Shown piece after piece: positions 24,963 to 33,543 of a stretch of DNA of 64,000 nucleotides. Source of the DNA: Oceanobacillus sp. HTM 045 (GTDB lineage: Bacteria > Pseudomonadota > Alphaproteobacteria > Rhodobacterales > Rhodobacteraceae); contig WNWL01000005.1 in NCBI GenBank assembly GCA_009733745.1, positions 186,001 through 250,000 on the forward strand, in the 5' to 3' direction. Numbering within the stretch: position 1 is the first letter of the stretch; each line of letters opens with the position of its first letter. Under the pieces are notes generated by a model that saw nothing but the letters and a program-made list of their open reading frames with translations, searched no databases and was not told the origin of the DNA. Position numbers and translations under genes: made by a program.

Positions 24963-26588
24963 TCAGCCGGGGAGCGTGTAGCCCTGCTCGGCGAGCTGCT
25001 TCCGGAGCGTGAGCTTGGAGATCTTGCCGGTCGCGGTGTGGGGGATCTCCTCGACGAACAGGATGTCGTCGGGGAGCATCCACTTGGCGAAATGCGGCCG
25101 CAGGGTCTCGATGATCGACTCCTTGCTCGGCTCCGCGCCGGGGCGGGGGACGACGACGAGGATGGGGCGTTCGTCCCATTTCGGGTGCGGCACGCCGATG
25201 GCGGCGGCCTCGGAGACGTCCGGGTGGGAGACGGCCATGTTCTCGAGGTCGATCGAGCTGATCCACTCGCCGCCGGACTTGATCACGTCCTTCAGGCGGT
25301 CGGTGATGCGGATGTAGCCGTTCTCGTCCATCGTCGCGGCGTCGCCGGTGTCGAACCAGCTTTCCCGGTCGGCGACGTCGTTGGTCTCCTTCAGGTAGCG
25401 TTTTACCACGCCGGGGCCGCGGATCTTGAGCCGGCCCTGGGAGGTGTCGTCCCAGGGCATCGGCTCGTCGCCCTCGTCCATCACCGCGAGTTCCACGGTG
25501 AAGGGCGGGTGGCCGGCCTTGAGCTGCTGGTCGAGGCGCTCGTCGTCGGGCAGGGCGGCCATCTCGGGCTTGAAGGAGCAGAAGGAGCCGAGCGGCGAGG
25601 TCTCGGTCATGCCCCAGGCGTGCAGGACGTGGACACCGTAGACCTTCTGGAACGCCTCGATCACCGCCTTCGGGCAGGCCGAGCCGCCGATCACCACGCG
25701 CTGGAGATGGGGCAGTGCGCGCCCGGTCTCGCGCAGATGCGCCAGCAGCATCAGCCAGACGGTAGGCACGGCGAGGGTGATGGTCACGCCCTCGTCCAGC
25801 ATCTCCCAGAGCGACGGCGCGGAGAGGTCGCGGCCCGGCATCACCATCGACGCCCCCGCCATCGGCGCGGAAAACCCCGTGGACCAGCCGTTGGCGTGGA
25901 AGAGCGGCACAACCGGCATCACCGTGTCGTTCGAGGAGAAGCCCAGCATGTCCGGCTGGATCATCGCCATGGCGTGCAGCACGTTGGAGCGGTGGGAGTA
26001 GACCACGCCCTTCGGGTGCCCGGTGGTGCCGGAGGTGTAGCAGATGCCACAGGCCTCGGCCTCGTCGCCCGTCACCCAGTCGGCGCCGCCATCCTCCGCC
26101 GCGATCAGCTCCTCGTAGCAGAGCGCGCCCGGCGGCGCGGTCTCGGGCATGTGGGCCCGGTCGGTCATGACGATGCAGCCCTTCGCCTGTGGCAGGCCGG
26201 GCCAGAGTTCGGCGATCAGCGGCGCGAGGTCGGCGTCGCAGAAGATCCAGCCGTCCTCCGCATGGGAGATGATGTAGGTGAGCTGCTCGTGCGAGAGGCG
26301 GGGGTTGAGCGAGTGGAGCACCCCGCCCGCGCCGGGCACGCCATACCACACTTCGAGGTGGCGGGCCGTGTTCCAGGCCATGCAACCCACCACGTCGCCC
26401 TTGCGCAGGCCAAGCCGTGCCAGCGCCTGCGCCAGCTTCCGGGCGCGCAGGTGGATGCTGGCCCAGTCGGTGCGGGCCACGGGGCCCTCGACGGTGCGGG
26501 TCACGACCGGCCGGCGCGCGTGGTAGCGCGCGGCGTGGTCGATGATGCGGCTCACCCGGAGCGGCCAATCCTGCATCTGGCCGAGCAT
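24963..26588 (-). CDS. Acyl-CoA synthetase, DmdB-like
   Basis: A 541-residue AMP-forming acyl-CoA ligase. The P-loop YTSGTTGHPKGV, the adenylation motif HAWGMTETSPLG, GESWFDTGDAA-type motif (ESWFDTGDAATMDENGYIRITDRLKDVIKSGGEWIS) and the C-terminal lysine in TATGKISKLTLRK are all present. The N-terminus MLGQMQDWPL...IIDHAARYH resembles methylmercaptopropionate-CoA ligase DmdB of roseobacters and medium/long-chain FadD relatives. Substrate unproven. A DMSP-lyase-like cupin lies 5 kb upstream, so organosulfur use is conceivable. Confidence 0.85.
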   Translation of the reverse strand: MLGQMQDWPLRVSRIIDHAARYHARRPVVTRTVEGPVARTDWASIHLRARKLAQALARLGLRKGDVVGCMAWNTARHLEVWYGVPGAGGVLHSLNPRLSHEQLTYIISHAEDGWIFCDADLAPLIAELWPGLPQAKGCIVMTDRAHMPETAPPGALCYEELIAAEDGGADWVTGDEAEACGICYTSGTTGHPKGVVYSHRSNVLHAMAMIQPDMLGFSSNDTVMPVVPLFHANGWSTGFSAPMAGASMVMPGRDLSAPSLWEMLDEGVTITLAVPTVWLMLLAHLRETGRALPHLQRVVIGGSACPKAVIEAFQKVYGVHVLHAWGMTETSPLGSFCSFKPEMAALPDDERLDQQLKAGHPPFTVELAVMDEGDEPMPWDDTSQGRLKIRGPGVVKRYLKETNDVADRESWFDTGDAATMDENGYIRITDRLKDVIKSGGEWISSIDLENMAVSHPDVSEAAAIGVPHPKWDERPILVVVPRPGAEPSKESIIETLRPHFAKWMLPDDILFVEEIPHTATGKISKLTLRKQLAEQGYTLPG

Positions 26589-26691
26589 GTGCGTCCCTCC
26601 CTCTGGCGGTCTTTTGGCGTGAGTCTAGTGCGCCGGGGAGGCGGCGGGAACAGGGGAATTTCGCCCCGCCCGCGGCTGCGCGGAGACCCTC

Positions 26692-26720
26692 TTGAAATGC
26701 GCCGCGCGTGCTCTTTATCC
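26692..26720 (+). promoter_or_regulatory. Promoter candidate for the orphan secreted protein
   Basis: TTGAAA at 26692-26697 and TTATCC at 26715-26720 are spaced by exactly 17 bases. Initiation near 26727 would produce a leader of roughly 190 bases before the start codon at 26920, containing two strong hairpins. Confidence 0.45.
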
Positions 26721-26762
26721 ATCTGCCGGGCAGCCTCCGGGGCGAAATGAGGGGCTGTCCCC

Positions 26763-26872
26763 GGCCGCGGGCCGCTTCCCGCGGCCGTCCCGTTCGTACG
26801 GAAACGGCGGAGGGCACGTTTGCGATGCGGCATGGGTCACCGGACAGGCTGACAGCGGCCGGCTTCGGCCGC
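26763..26872 (+). other. Structured leader with two strong hairpins
   Basis: Two perfect inverted repeats lie within the 190-base leader: 9-bp arms at 26763-26771 and 26778-26786 with a 6-base loop, and 7-bp arms at 26855-26861 and 26866-26872 with a 4-base loop. Neither is followed by a T-run. They could regulate or stabilise the mRNA. No known riboswitch class is recognised. Confidence 0.4.
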
Positions 26873-26919
26873 GGCGCGGGCGTTCCTTCCTCCGTGGCAA
26901 AGGACAGAGGAGGACTGCC

Positions 26920-27501
26920 ATGATCACTGGGCTTCTGGCCGCAAGCGCGGTCTCGCTGGGTTTCTTCGCCGGGCTCCCGGCCGCCGGAACGGATCCGGCG
27001 GCGGAGGATAGCGGGCTGCCGACGGACGTGCGGACGCTCAAGGCCGCGTCCGACGGCGAGGGTGCGGGCGGCGCGTTCACGCTGGACGGTGGCCGGGCCT
27101 GGCCCGGGCTGTCGTTCGGCGGCGCCGATGAGGGCTGGGACGAGGGTTGGGACGGGCGCTGGACCGTCCGCGCGGCGCGGGACGGCGCCAATTTCACCGA
27201 GAGCGGCGATGCGGCGGCGGTGCGCCCGGCGATGTCGGAGCGCCGCGGGTCCGGCGCGGACCTTCGCCCGGAGGACGAGCCGGGTGTCTCGCCGGTCTGG
27301 CGCGATCTGCGCGGCAGCGTCGGAGCGCCGGACGGTGAGGACGCGTTTCGCGCGCTCCTGCCCGGCTGGGCCGTGACCGGCGCGATCGGTGACGTGCTGG
27401 AAGAGGCGGGCCTCGCCGGGACCGCCGACGGCACGGCGGGCCTCTCGCGCCTGCCCGCCTTCATCGGGCGGTTCGTCGGCGAGGACACGCTGCACCGCTG
27501 A
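26920..27501 (+). CDS. Orphan acidic protein, putatively exported
   Basis: A 193-residue protein with a hydrophobic N-terminus (MITGLLAASAVSLGFFAGLPAAG) that may be a signal peptide. The mature part is rich in Gly, Asp and Ala, with GADEGWDEGWDGRWTV the most striking segment, and ends in a short helical region (FRALLPGWAVTGAIGDVLEEAGLAG...FIGRFVGEDTLHR). I recognise no family. A very good AGAGGAGG element 8 bases before the ATG and a promoter-like sequence upstream support it as a real gene. Confidence 0.6.
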   Translation: MITGLLAASAVSLGFFAGLPAAGTDPAAEDSGLPTDVRTLKAASDGEGAGGAFTLDGGRAWPGLSFGGADEGWDEGWDGRWTVRAARDGANFTESGDAAAVRPAMSERRGSGADLRPEDEPGVSPVWRDLRGSVGAPDGEDAFRALLPGWAVTGAIGDVLEEAGLAGTADGTAGLSRLPAFIGRFVGEDTLHR

Positions 27502-27598
27502 CGGGAGGGTGCGTGCGGGCGGCGGCGCAGGCCGATGGCGCTTGCGCCCGCCGCCCCGTTGACGCAAGCAGGAGGTTCCGTTTCCCGGAGCCGCTCCC

Positions 27599-28540
27599 TT
27601 GTCCGACCCGTCCCCCTTGCGAACTTCGCTATATGCGCCCGGCTGCGTGGTCGCCGGCATGGCGATGGTCGCGATCTCGGATAATTTCGTGCCGCGGCTC
27701 GCGGACGCGATGGGCCTCGGCCAGTTCCAGGTGCTGCGCACCGCCGCGACGCTGACGCTGATGCTGGCGGTGGTCGCCGCACTGGGCGGCGCGGCGCGCG
27801 TGCGGCGGCTCGTGCCGGTGCGGCCCGGCGGGCTGGCGATGCGGACATTCTTCAACGTCGCCGCGCTGATGATGTATTTCGCGGCGCTGCCCGCGGTGGG
27901 GATCGCGGCGGCGGCGGCGGGGATGTTCACCTCGCCGGTCTGGGTGGCGCTGCTCTCGGGGCTGATGTTCCGCGAGCCGGTGGGGCCGCGGCGCATCCTC
28001 GGCGCACTGATCGGCTTCGCCGGGGTGGTGCTGGTGCTGAAGGTCGGTCAGGAGCCGCTGCGCCCTATCGCGCTGGTCGCCGTGGCGGCGGGGATTTTCT
28101 ACGCGCTGAACGTGATCTGGACGCGACGCTACTGCCAGCAGGAATGGGCGGTCGGGATCGCGTTCTGGAACTTCGTCGGCTACGGCGTCGCGGGGATGGC
28201 GGTTCTGCTGGCCGGGCCGTTCCTGCGCGAGGCGGCGGGGCCGGATGCGGGCGACGACCTCGCGTTCCTGCTGCGGTCATGGCAGCCGCTGGAACTGTGG
28301 CCGACGCTGACCGCGGTGGGGGTCGGCATCGCCGCGATCACCGCGAGCAGCTTCCTCGCGGAGGGCTACAAGAGCGGCGACCCGACCCGGGTGGCGCTGT
28401 TCGACTTCAGCTTCCTGCTCTGGGCACCACTTTTTGCCTGGATGCTCTGGGGCGAGACGCTGGGCGTTCTGCAGGTGCTCGGCATGGTGCTGATCGCCGC
28501 CGCGGGCGCGCTGGCGATCTGGTCCGGCGCGCGGAAGTAG
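27599..28540 (+). CDS. EamA/DMT-family transporter
   Basis: A 313-residue inner-membrane transporter with ten predicted helices in two halves. Typical signatures are ALPAVGIAAAAAGMFTSPVWVALLSGLMFREPVGPRRILG and GDPTRVALFDFSFLLWAPLFAWMLWGETLG. The start is a TTG at 27599 with GGAG 8 bases upstream; the first ATG (27659) would remove part of the first helix. Substrate unknown. It is not closely similar to the DMT protein at 16953-17858. Confidence 0.82.
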   Translation: MSDPSPLRTSLYAPGCVVAGMAMVAISDNFVPRLADAMGLGQFQVLRTAATLTLMLAVVAALGGAARVRRLVPVRPGGLAMRTFFNVAALMMYFAALPAVGIAAAAAGMFTSPVWVALLSGLMFREPVGPRRILGALIGFAGVVLVLKVGQEPLRPIALVAVAAGIFYALNVIWTRRYCQQEWAVGIAFWNFVGYGVAGMAVLLAGPFLREAAGPDAGDDLAFLLRSWQPLELWPTLTAVGVGIAAITASSFLAEGYKSGDPTRVALFDFSFLLWAPLFAWMLWGETLGVLQVLGMVLIAAAGALAIWSGARK

Positions 28541-28661
28541 CTCGCGGCAAACTGGAACAAATGCGCTGCAACTTCAAGCCAATGTTAAAGTACCTTTCCA
28601 TATGGTAAATATGAATTAACCGTAAATATTTATCGCGCGTAAATGCTGCGCCGACAACTTC

Positions 28662-28688
28662 GGCCCCGTCAGGTTTTTTCTTGGGGCC
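28662..28688 (+). promoter_or_regulatory. Hairpin covering the RTX gene ribosome binding site
   Basis: GGCCCC at 28662-28667 is perfectly complementary to GGGGCC at 28683-28688, which contains the only Shine-Dalgarno-like sequence for the start at 28692. The 15-base loop contains six T residues. The fold would hide the ribosome-binding site and might act as a translational switch. The preceding 100 bases are strongly AT-rich and hold a TTAACCGT CtrA-like half-site at 28616-28623. Confidence 0.4.
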
Positions 28689-28691
28689 ATC

Positions 28692-31600
28692 ATGTCCGGT
28701 GAGCATACTTCAGGTGCGGAGCAGTCGACCAGCCATCACATGGCTCAACTCGACCTGCTTCCGCTCGACGCCAACGGAAACGCGCCGCTTGCCACCCATG
28801 TCGCGGTGAATGACGGCGACTGGTTCGACCCGGCGACCTGGTCAACCGGCACGGTGCCGGACCAGGGCGCGGTGGTCCATATCCCCGAGGGCGTTTCGGT
28901 CGACTATTCAGGTACGTCCGAGGCGGACATCTTCCTGATCCGGGTCGACGGCACCTTCACGATGTCCGCGCCCGATGGCGCGGAGACGGTGCTGTCGGTC
29001 GACACGATGATCACCTCGATGGGCAGCACGCTCAACATGATGGCCGGCGGCGCGACCGACGGCACGATCGACGTGGTGTTCACCGAGGCGGACCCGGCGG
29101 ACATTCCCGCCCACTATGCCGATTCCTCCGCGGGCGACGGGGTCATCGGGCGCAGTTCGTGGGACCCTGAGCAGCTTTCGCTCGGCCTGGTGGCGAGCGG
29201 CGAGGTCAACATCAAGGGCCAGCCGACGCTTGGCACCATGCAGCTCGACGAGGGGGCCGCGGCGGGAGCGACTCAGCTGGTCTTTGATGCGGAGACGCCT
29301 CTCTCGGGGTCCTGGCAGCCGGGCGATCAGGTCGTGGTCGGCGGCACCGCCTATCTCGGCCGCGACGAGAACGACGAGCTGATCACGCAGGACGAGGTCC
29401 GCACCATCACCGCGGTCGAGGTGGTCGACGGCAAGCTGGTGGTCACGCTCGACCAGCCGCTGGAGCACGACCATACCGGCCCCGCCGACCCGGACACGGG
29501 CGCGGAGATGACCGGCTATGTCGCCAACCTGACGCGCAACGTGAACTTCTCCTCCGCCGTCGCCGACCAGGATGGCGACGGGATGGTGGACCGGGGCCTG
29601 TCGCTCGGCGAGGAGGCTGGCCCGCTTGACCACTACGTGACCGAGCGCGGCCACGTCATGTTCATGCACAATGACGACGTGGTGGTGACCGATACCGGCT
29701 TCATCGGCCTCGGGCGCACCGACAAGTCGGAGGGGCTGGACGACTACCAGCTCACCAACCAGGGCGCGAACAACTTCCGCCTCTACGACGACGTGAACGG
29801 CAACGGCATCTACGACGAGGGCATCGACACCCCGGTCGAGACCCCGCCGGAAGAGATCACCAACATGCGCGGCCGCTACGCGCTGCACATCCACCAGGCC
29901 GGGACCGACGGCGCGGGGGACCACGGCGACCACCAGGACCTGTGCCCGGTGACCGGCGACATCATCTGCCGCTGCTCGGGCGACGGCGACAACGACGACG
30001 ACGGCCGGCCCGATACCGACTTCTGCCACGAGGGCGCGCAGATCGCGGGCAACGTGGTCTGGGGCTCGCCGGGCTGGGGCATGGTGCAGCATTCCTCCGT
30101 CGCCGACCTCGTGGACAACGTGGCCTTCGACGTGGCGGGCTCGGCCTTCGTCTCCGAGTCCGGTGACGAGGTCGGCACCTGGTCGAAGAACGCGGCCTTC
30201 GGCACTTACGGCGCGCGGCCGCTGGTCGGCAACGACGATTCGGACGACTTCAACGAGGACAGCGGCTTCGAGGGCATTGGCTTCTACATGAAGAGCCGTG
30301 CGCTGGTGGTCGAGGACAACATCGCCCACTCGTCGGCGCGGTCGGGCTTCATGTGGCACACGAACGGCGTCGGGCTCGAGGACGTGAGCACCGAGCACCT
30401 CGAGGAGCTTGGCGTCGACGCGGTCGCCAAGGGGCAGGACACGGCCTCCGCAACGGACGTGCCGATTCTCGGCTTCGAGGGCAACCGGGTGATCGCGGCG
30501 CACGAGGGCATCCGGATCATCTCGGACCCGACCGACTCGGTGCGCAAGTTCAACGACGCCTGGAGCCACATGAAGGACTTCGTGGCCTGGGAGGTGGACG
30601 AGTCGGGCGTCTCGATCACCTACTCGTCGAAGTACATCTTCGAGGATTTCCTCATCCTCGGCACCGAGGAGAAGCTGAGCGACAACCTGTCGGACACGGC
30701 CGGCTTCCTGCTGCAGGCCTCGGTGGCTGACATCACCATCGTCCGCAGCCATGTCGAGAACTTCCAGAACGCCTATACCGACTGGGCGCAGATCGGCGAC
30801 CGGCAGGAATACCGCCGCGGTTTCTGGGACCCGCGCAAGCCCTCCTCCGTGCTCGACAAGAACGACATGGAGCACACCAAGGGGATCGGCACCGAGGAAG
30901 GGATCGAGAACCCCTACTACAACCTCTGGAACATCAACCTGGTCGACGTCAGCTGGTCGAACATCGACGGCGCGGCGAAGATCCGGGTCAAGGCGCACGC
31001 GCTGACCGACGAAGACGGCGTCTCGACCACCTACAAGGCGTACGAGCAGTTCAACACCACCAACTCCAGCACCGATGACGACCCGGATGAGGTCGACAGC
31101 GTGCAGATCGAGCTGGTGGATGACAGCGCGCAGGGCGGGCTGGTGGCGCTCTGGCGCGAGGACATCGCCAACAACCCCGACCAGGCGGCGATGCTGGAGC
31201 AGTACATTCCGCTGGCCTACCGCGAGACGGCCTATGTCTCGCAGATCCGCTGGGACGACGGCAGCGTGAGCAAGCGGGCGAAGTACACCGACTACATCCA
31301 GGGCATCAACGACGACATCTGGAGCGGCACGGTCCTCGAATTCGCCAAGACCGACAGCCTCGGCCGGCATGTCTTCGCTTATGACGACTTCTCGCCGATG
31401 AACCCGGAGGAGACCGAGCGTGCCGTCAGCACCAACGAGCGGATCGTCTTTTCGAAGGAGGATATCGACGCAACGCTGGCGAGCGACGGCTACTACCATC
31501 TCGACGGCGCGTCGGACATGAAGTTCGTCGAGGTGAAGATGCTGTTCACCGACCGGCTGACCGGCGACATGGTGACCAAGGGCTTCCTCGTCGCGCTCGA

Positions 31601-32429
31601 CCTCGCATGGGAGATCGACGAGGGCGTCGAGTTCCGCGGCATCTACCAGCCGACCGAGGATTCCATCGTCGCTGAGAAGTACGCCTATTTCGAGAACGGC
31701 GAGCAGCGCACCGATCTCGGCGTGGTGGTGCAGCAGTTCGACGTGATGCGCGTCTCCACCGATGCGGGCGACGTGCCGCTGCTGGGCGGGTCCAGCGACA
31801 TCGCCCGCGCGGGCTCCGGCGGCTTCGTCGCCTCGGCGGGCGGAACCGGCGAGATCACCGGCACGGAGGGCGACGACACCCTGCTCGGCACCTCCGGCAA
31901 GGACACGATCGACGGCCTCGACGGCGACGACATCCTCGTTGCCGACATGGGCGACGACATCCTCTATGGCGGCGCCGGCAACGACCAGCTCCGCGGCGGC
32001 GGCGGGGTGGATTCGCTCGACGGCGGCGACGGGATGGACGTGCTGATCGGCGGCAACGACGACGACTTCATGGCCGGCGGCGCGGGCGACGACATCCTCA
32101 ACGGCGGCAATGGCAACGACACGATGGATGGCGGCGACGGCAACGACGAGCTCGTTGGCGGCTCGGGCATCAACATCCTCACCGGCGGCGCCGGCGCGGA
32201 CCGGTTCGTGTTCGGCAGCTTCGAGGCGGAGGACTGGGTCACCGATTTCGAGGAAGGGGTCGACGCCATCGACATCCTCGTCGACGGGCTCGGCTTCGGC
32301 GACCTGGAGTTCACCCAGGACGGCCGCGACCTGCGGATCGAGTACGAGACCAGTGTCGGCGACAACGTGATCATCCTCAAGAACGTCTGGCACGACCAGA
32401 TGTCGGAGGACAGCTTCACGTTCAACTAG
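28692..32429 (+). CDS. Large secreted G8/beta-helix protein with RTX repeats
   Basis: A 1245-residue acidic protein without Sec signal. Residues about 35-180 look like a G8 domain (DWFDPATWSTGTVPDQGAVVHIPEG, the hyaluronan-related PKHD1/KIAA1199-type start). Residues 200-640 look like a parallel beta-helix, including MRGRYALHIHQAG and a Cys/Asp-rich insertion (CRCSGDGDNDDDG). Residues 1057-1173 are 13 consecutive calcium-binding nonapeptides of GGxGxDxLx type, and the C-terminus (LKNVWHDQMSEDSFTFN) fits a type I secretion signal. No ABC exporter genes lie nearby. Probable extracellular polysaccharide-binding or -degrading protein; activity uncertain. Confidence 0.85.
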   Translation: MSGEHTSGAEQSTSHHMAQLDLLPLDANGNAPLATHVAVNDGDWFDPATWSTGTVPDQGAVVHIPEGVSVDYSGTSEADIFLIRVDGTFTMSAPDGAETVLSVDTMITSMGSTLNMMAGGATDGTIDVVFTEADPADIPAHYADSSAGDGVIGRSSWDPEQLSLGLVASGEVNIKGQPTLGTMQLDEGAAAGATQLVFDAETPLSGSWQPGDQVVVGGTAYLGRDENDELITQDEVRTITAVEVVDGKLVVTLDQPLEHDHTGPADPDTGAEMTGYVANLTRNVNFSSAVADQDGDGMVDRGLSLGEEAGPLDHYVTERGHVMFMHNDDVVVTDTGFIGLGRTDKSEGLDDYQLTNQGANNFRLYDDVNGNGIYDEGIDTPVETPPEEITNMRGRYALHIHQAGTDGAGDHGDHQDLCPVTGDIICRCSGDGDNDDDGRPDTDFCHEGAQIAGNVVWGSPGWGMVQHSSVADLVDNVAFDVAGSAFVSESGDEVGTWSKNAAFGTYGARPLVGNDDSDDFNEDSGFEGIGFYMKSRALVVEDNIAHSSARSGFMWHTNGVGLEDVSTEHLEELGVDAVAKGQDTASATDVPILGFEGNRVIAAHEGIRIISDPTDSVRKFNDAWSHMKDFVAWEVDESGVSITYSSKYIFEDFLILGTEEKLSDNLSDTAGFLLQASVADITIVRSHVENFQNAYTDWAQIGDRQEYRRGFWDPRKPSSVLDKNDMEHTKGIGTEEGIENPYYNLWNINLVDVSWSNIDGAAKIRVKAHALTDEDGVSTTYKAYEQFNTTNSSTDDDPDEVDSVQIELVDDSAQGGLVALWREDIANNPDQAAMLEQYIPLAYRETAYVSQIRWDDGSVSKRAKYTDYIQGINDDIWSGTVLEFAKTDSLGRHVFAYDDFSPMNPEETERAVSTNERIVFSKEDIDATLASDGYYHLDGASDMKFVEVKMLFTDRLTGDMVTKGFLVALDLAWEIDEGVEFRGIYQPTEDSIVAEKYAYFENGEQRTDLGVVVQQFDVMRVSTDAGDVPLLGGSSDIARAGSGGFVASAGGTGEITGTEGDDTLLGTSGKDTIDGLDGDDILVADMGDDILYGGAGNDQLRGGGGVDSLDGGDGMDVLIGGNDDDFMAGGAGDDILNGGNGNDTMDGGDGNDELVGGSGINILTGGAGADRFVFGSFEAEDWVTDFEEGVDAIDILVDGLGFGDLEFTQDGRDLRIEYETSVGDNVIILKNVWHDQMSEDSFTFN
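31860..32210 (+). repeat. RTX calcium-binding nonapeptide array (13 units)
   Basis: Thirteen in-register 27-base units encode GGxGxDxLx-type nonapeptides without interruption, residues 1057-1173 of the RTX protein. Such arrays fold into a calcium-filled beta-roll after export. Confidence 0.9.
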
Positions 32430-32485
32430 CTGCTCATTCTACCGCGGGTATTGTGTGCCGGGCCGCGGCGTGCCTCACTCGGGGC

Positions 32486-32875
32486 ATGTCGCACCCGGTT
32501 GCCCGCATTGCCGAGAGCAGCGCCGCCCATGTGCTGGGCGCGTTCCTGCTGATGGGCGCCTGGGGCTGGTTCGCCAACCGGGCGCATCCCCTTGTCGATG
32601 CGCTGCTGGCGGGTGCGGTGCAGGGCACGCTCTCGGCCTGCGTGACGCTCGTTCTCAAGAAACTGGTGGAGCGGATCGGTGCGGCCCTGCCGGGGGGCGC
32701 ATCGCTGGTCGCGCCGCCGCTCTGCGCCGGGGGGCTCTCGCTCCTGTTTCTCTACTCGGTTCACTCGCTGGCGGGGACGCCGGAGGTCTGGGCCACCATC
32801 GCCCTGCCGCTGACCGTCGCGACCGGCTACGCCATGGTCTACAACGCAATCCTCTGGCGTAGGCGCCGCGCATGA
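32486..32875 (+). CDS. Small integral membrane protein
   Basis: A 129-residue protein with about four hydrophobic segments (AHVLGAFLLMGAWGWFA; LAGAVQGTLSACVTLVLKKL; LCAGGLSLLFLYSVHSLAG; ALPLTVATGYAMVYNAILW) and an arginine-rich C-terminus. The ATG at 32486 was chosen over an upstream GTG. Its stop overlaps the next start by four bases (ATGA), so it is translationally coupled to the phosphatidyltransferase-like gene and may be its partner. Family not recognised. Confidence 0.65.
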   Translation: MSHPVARIAESSAAHVLGAFLLMGAWGWFANRAHPLVDALLAGAVQGTLSACVTLVLKKLVERIGAALPGGASLVAPPLCAGGLSLLFLYSVHSLAGTPEVWATIALPLTVATGYAMVYNAILWRRRRA

Positions 32876-33489
32876 CAGGAGAGCGCGTGAACCGGCGGCC
32901 CATCGCGAGCCGGGAGTCCGGCTGGGCACGGCGCATCGCGGCGTGGCTTGCAGCGAAGGGCGTCTCGCCCAACCGGATCTCGCAGGCGAGCCTGCTGGCG
33001 GCCGTCCTCGCGGGGCTTTGCCTCTGGGCGGGCGGGCGTGGCGGCGGCGCGGCACTCCTGGTGGCCGGGGCGCTGCTGGTTCAGCTGCGCCTCCTCTGCA
33101 ACCTGTTCGACGGGATGGTCGCGGTCGAGGGCGGCAAGGCCGCGCCGGATGGCGGGTTCTGGAACGAGTTCCCCGACCGGCCCGCCGATATCGCAATCCT
33201 CGCCGGGCTCGGCTATGGCGCGGGCGAACCGGCGCTGGGCTGGGCGGCGGCGGGGCTCGCGGTGCTGACCGCCTATACCCGCGAGCTTGGCCGCGGCCTC
33301 GGCGCGCCGGCGGATTTCGGCGGGCCGATGGCGAAGCCGCACCGGATGGCGGCGGTCACCGCGGGGGCGCTGGTTGGGTGCTTCTGGGTGCCGGCGCTTG
33401 CCGTCACGCTCTGGGTGGTCGCCGTAGGCGCGGCCCTGACCGTGGCCCTGCGGGCGTGGCGGATCGTTGCGCATTTCAACCGGCCTTGA
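32872..33489 (+). CDS. CDP-alcohol phosphatidyltransferase-like membrane protein
   Basis: A 205-residue membrane protein. The segment LLCNLFDGMVAVEGGKAAPDGGFWNEFPDRPAD corresponds to the CDP-alcohol phosphotransferase signature DxxDGxxAR...GxxxDxxxD, but the first aspartate is Asn, the arginine is Val, and an extra acidic residue lies before the DRPAD pair. Family enzymes attach phosphoalcohols to CDP-activated lipids. The altered motif suggests a variant subfamily with different metal binding or substrate. GVSPNRISQASLLAA before it is typical of the family. Coupled to the upstream small membrane protein. Confidence 0.75.
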   Translation: MTGERVNRRPIASRESGWARRIAAWLAAKGVSPNRISQASLLAAVLAGLCLWAGGRGGGAALLVAGALLVQLRLLCNLFDGMVAVEGGKAAPDGGFWNEFPDRPADIAILAGLGYGAGEPALGWAAAGLAVLTAYTRELGRGLGAPADFGGPMAKPHRMAAVTAGALVGCFWVPALAVTLWVVAVGAALTVALRAWRIVAHFNRP

Positions 33490-33543
33490 CATCCCCCGCC
33501 CGTCCCGCCCTGCTGACGCCCTGAGGAGCAGGGGACGACAGGA

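Noticed and set aside
24963-26588. Assignment of the acyl-CoA ligase specifically as dmdB
   Set aside because: FadD-type ligases share the same motifs; without comparison the substrate cannot be fixed, so no gene symbol was given.
28908-32393. 1161-residue open frame antisense to the RTX gene
   Set aside because: It mirrors the RTX codon pattern, has no plausible start and no recognisable motif.
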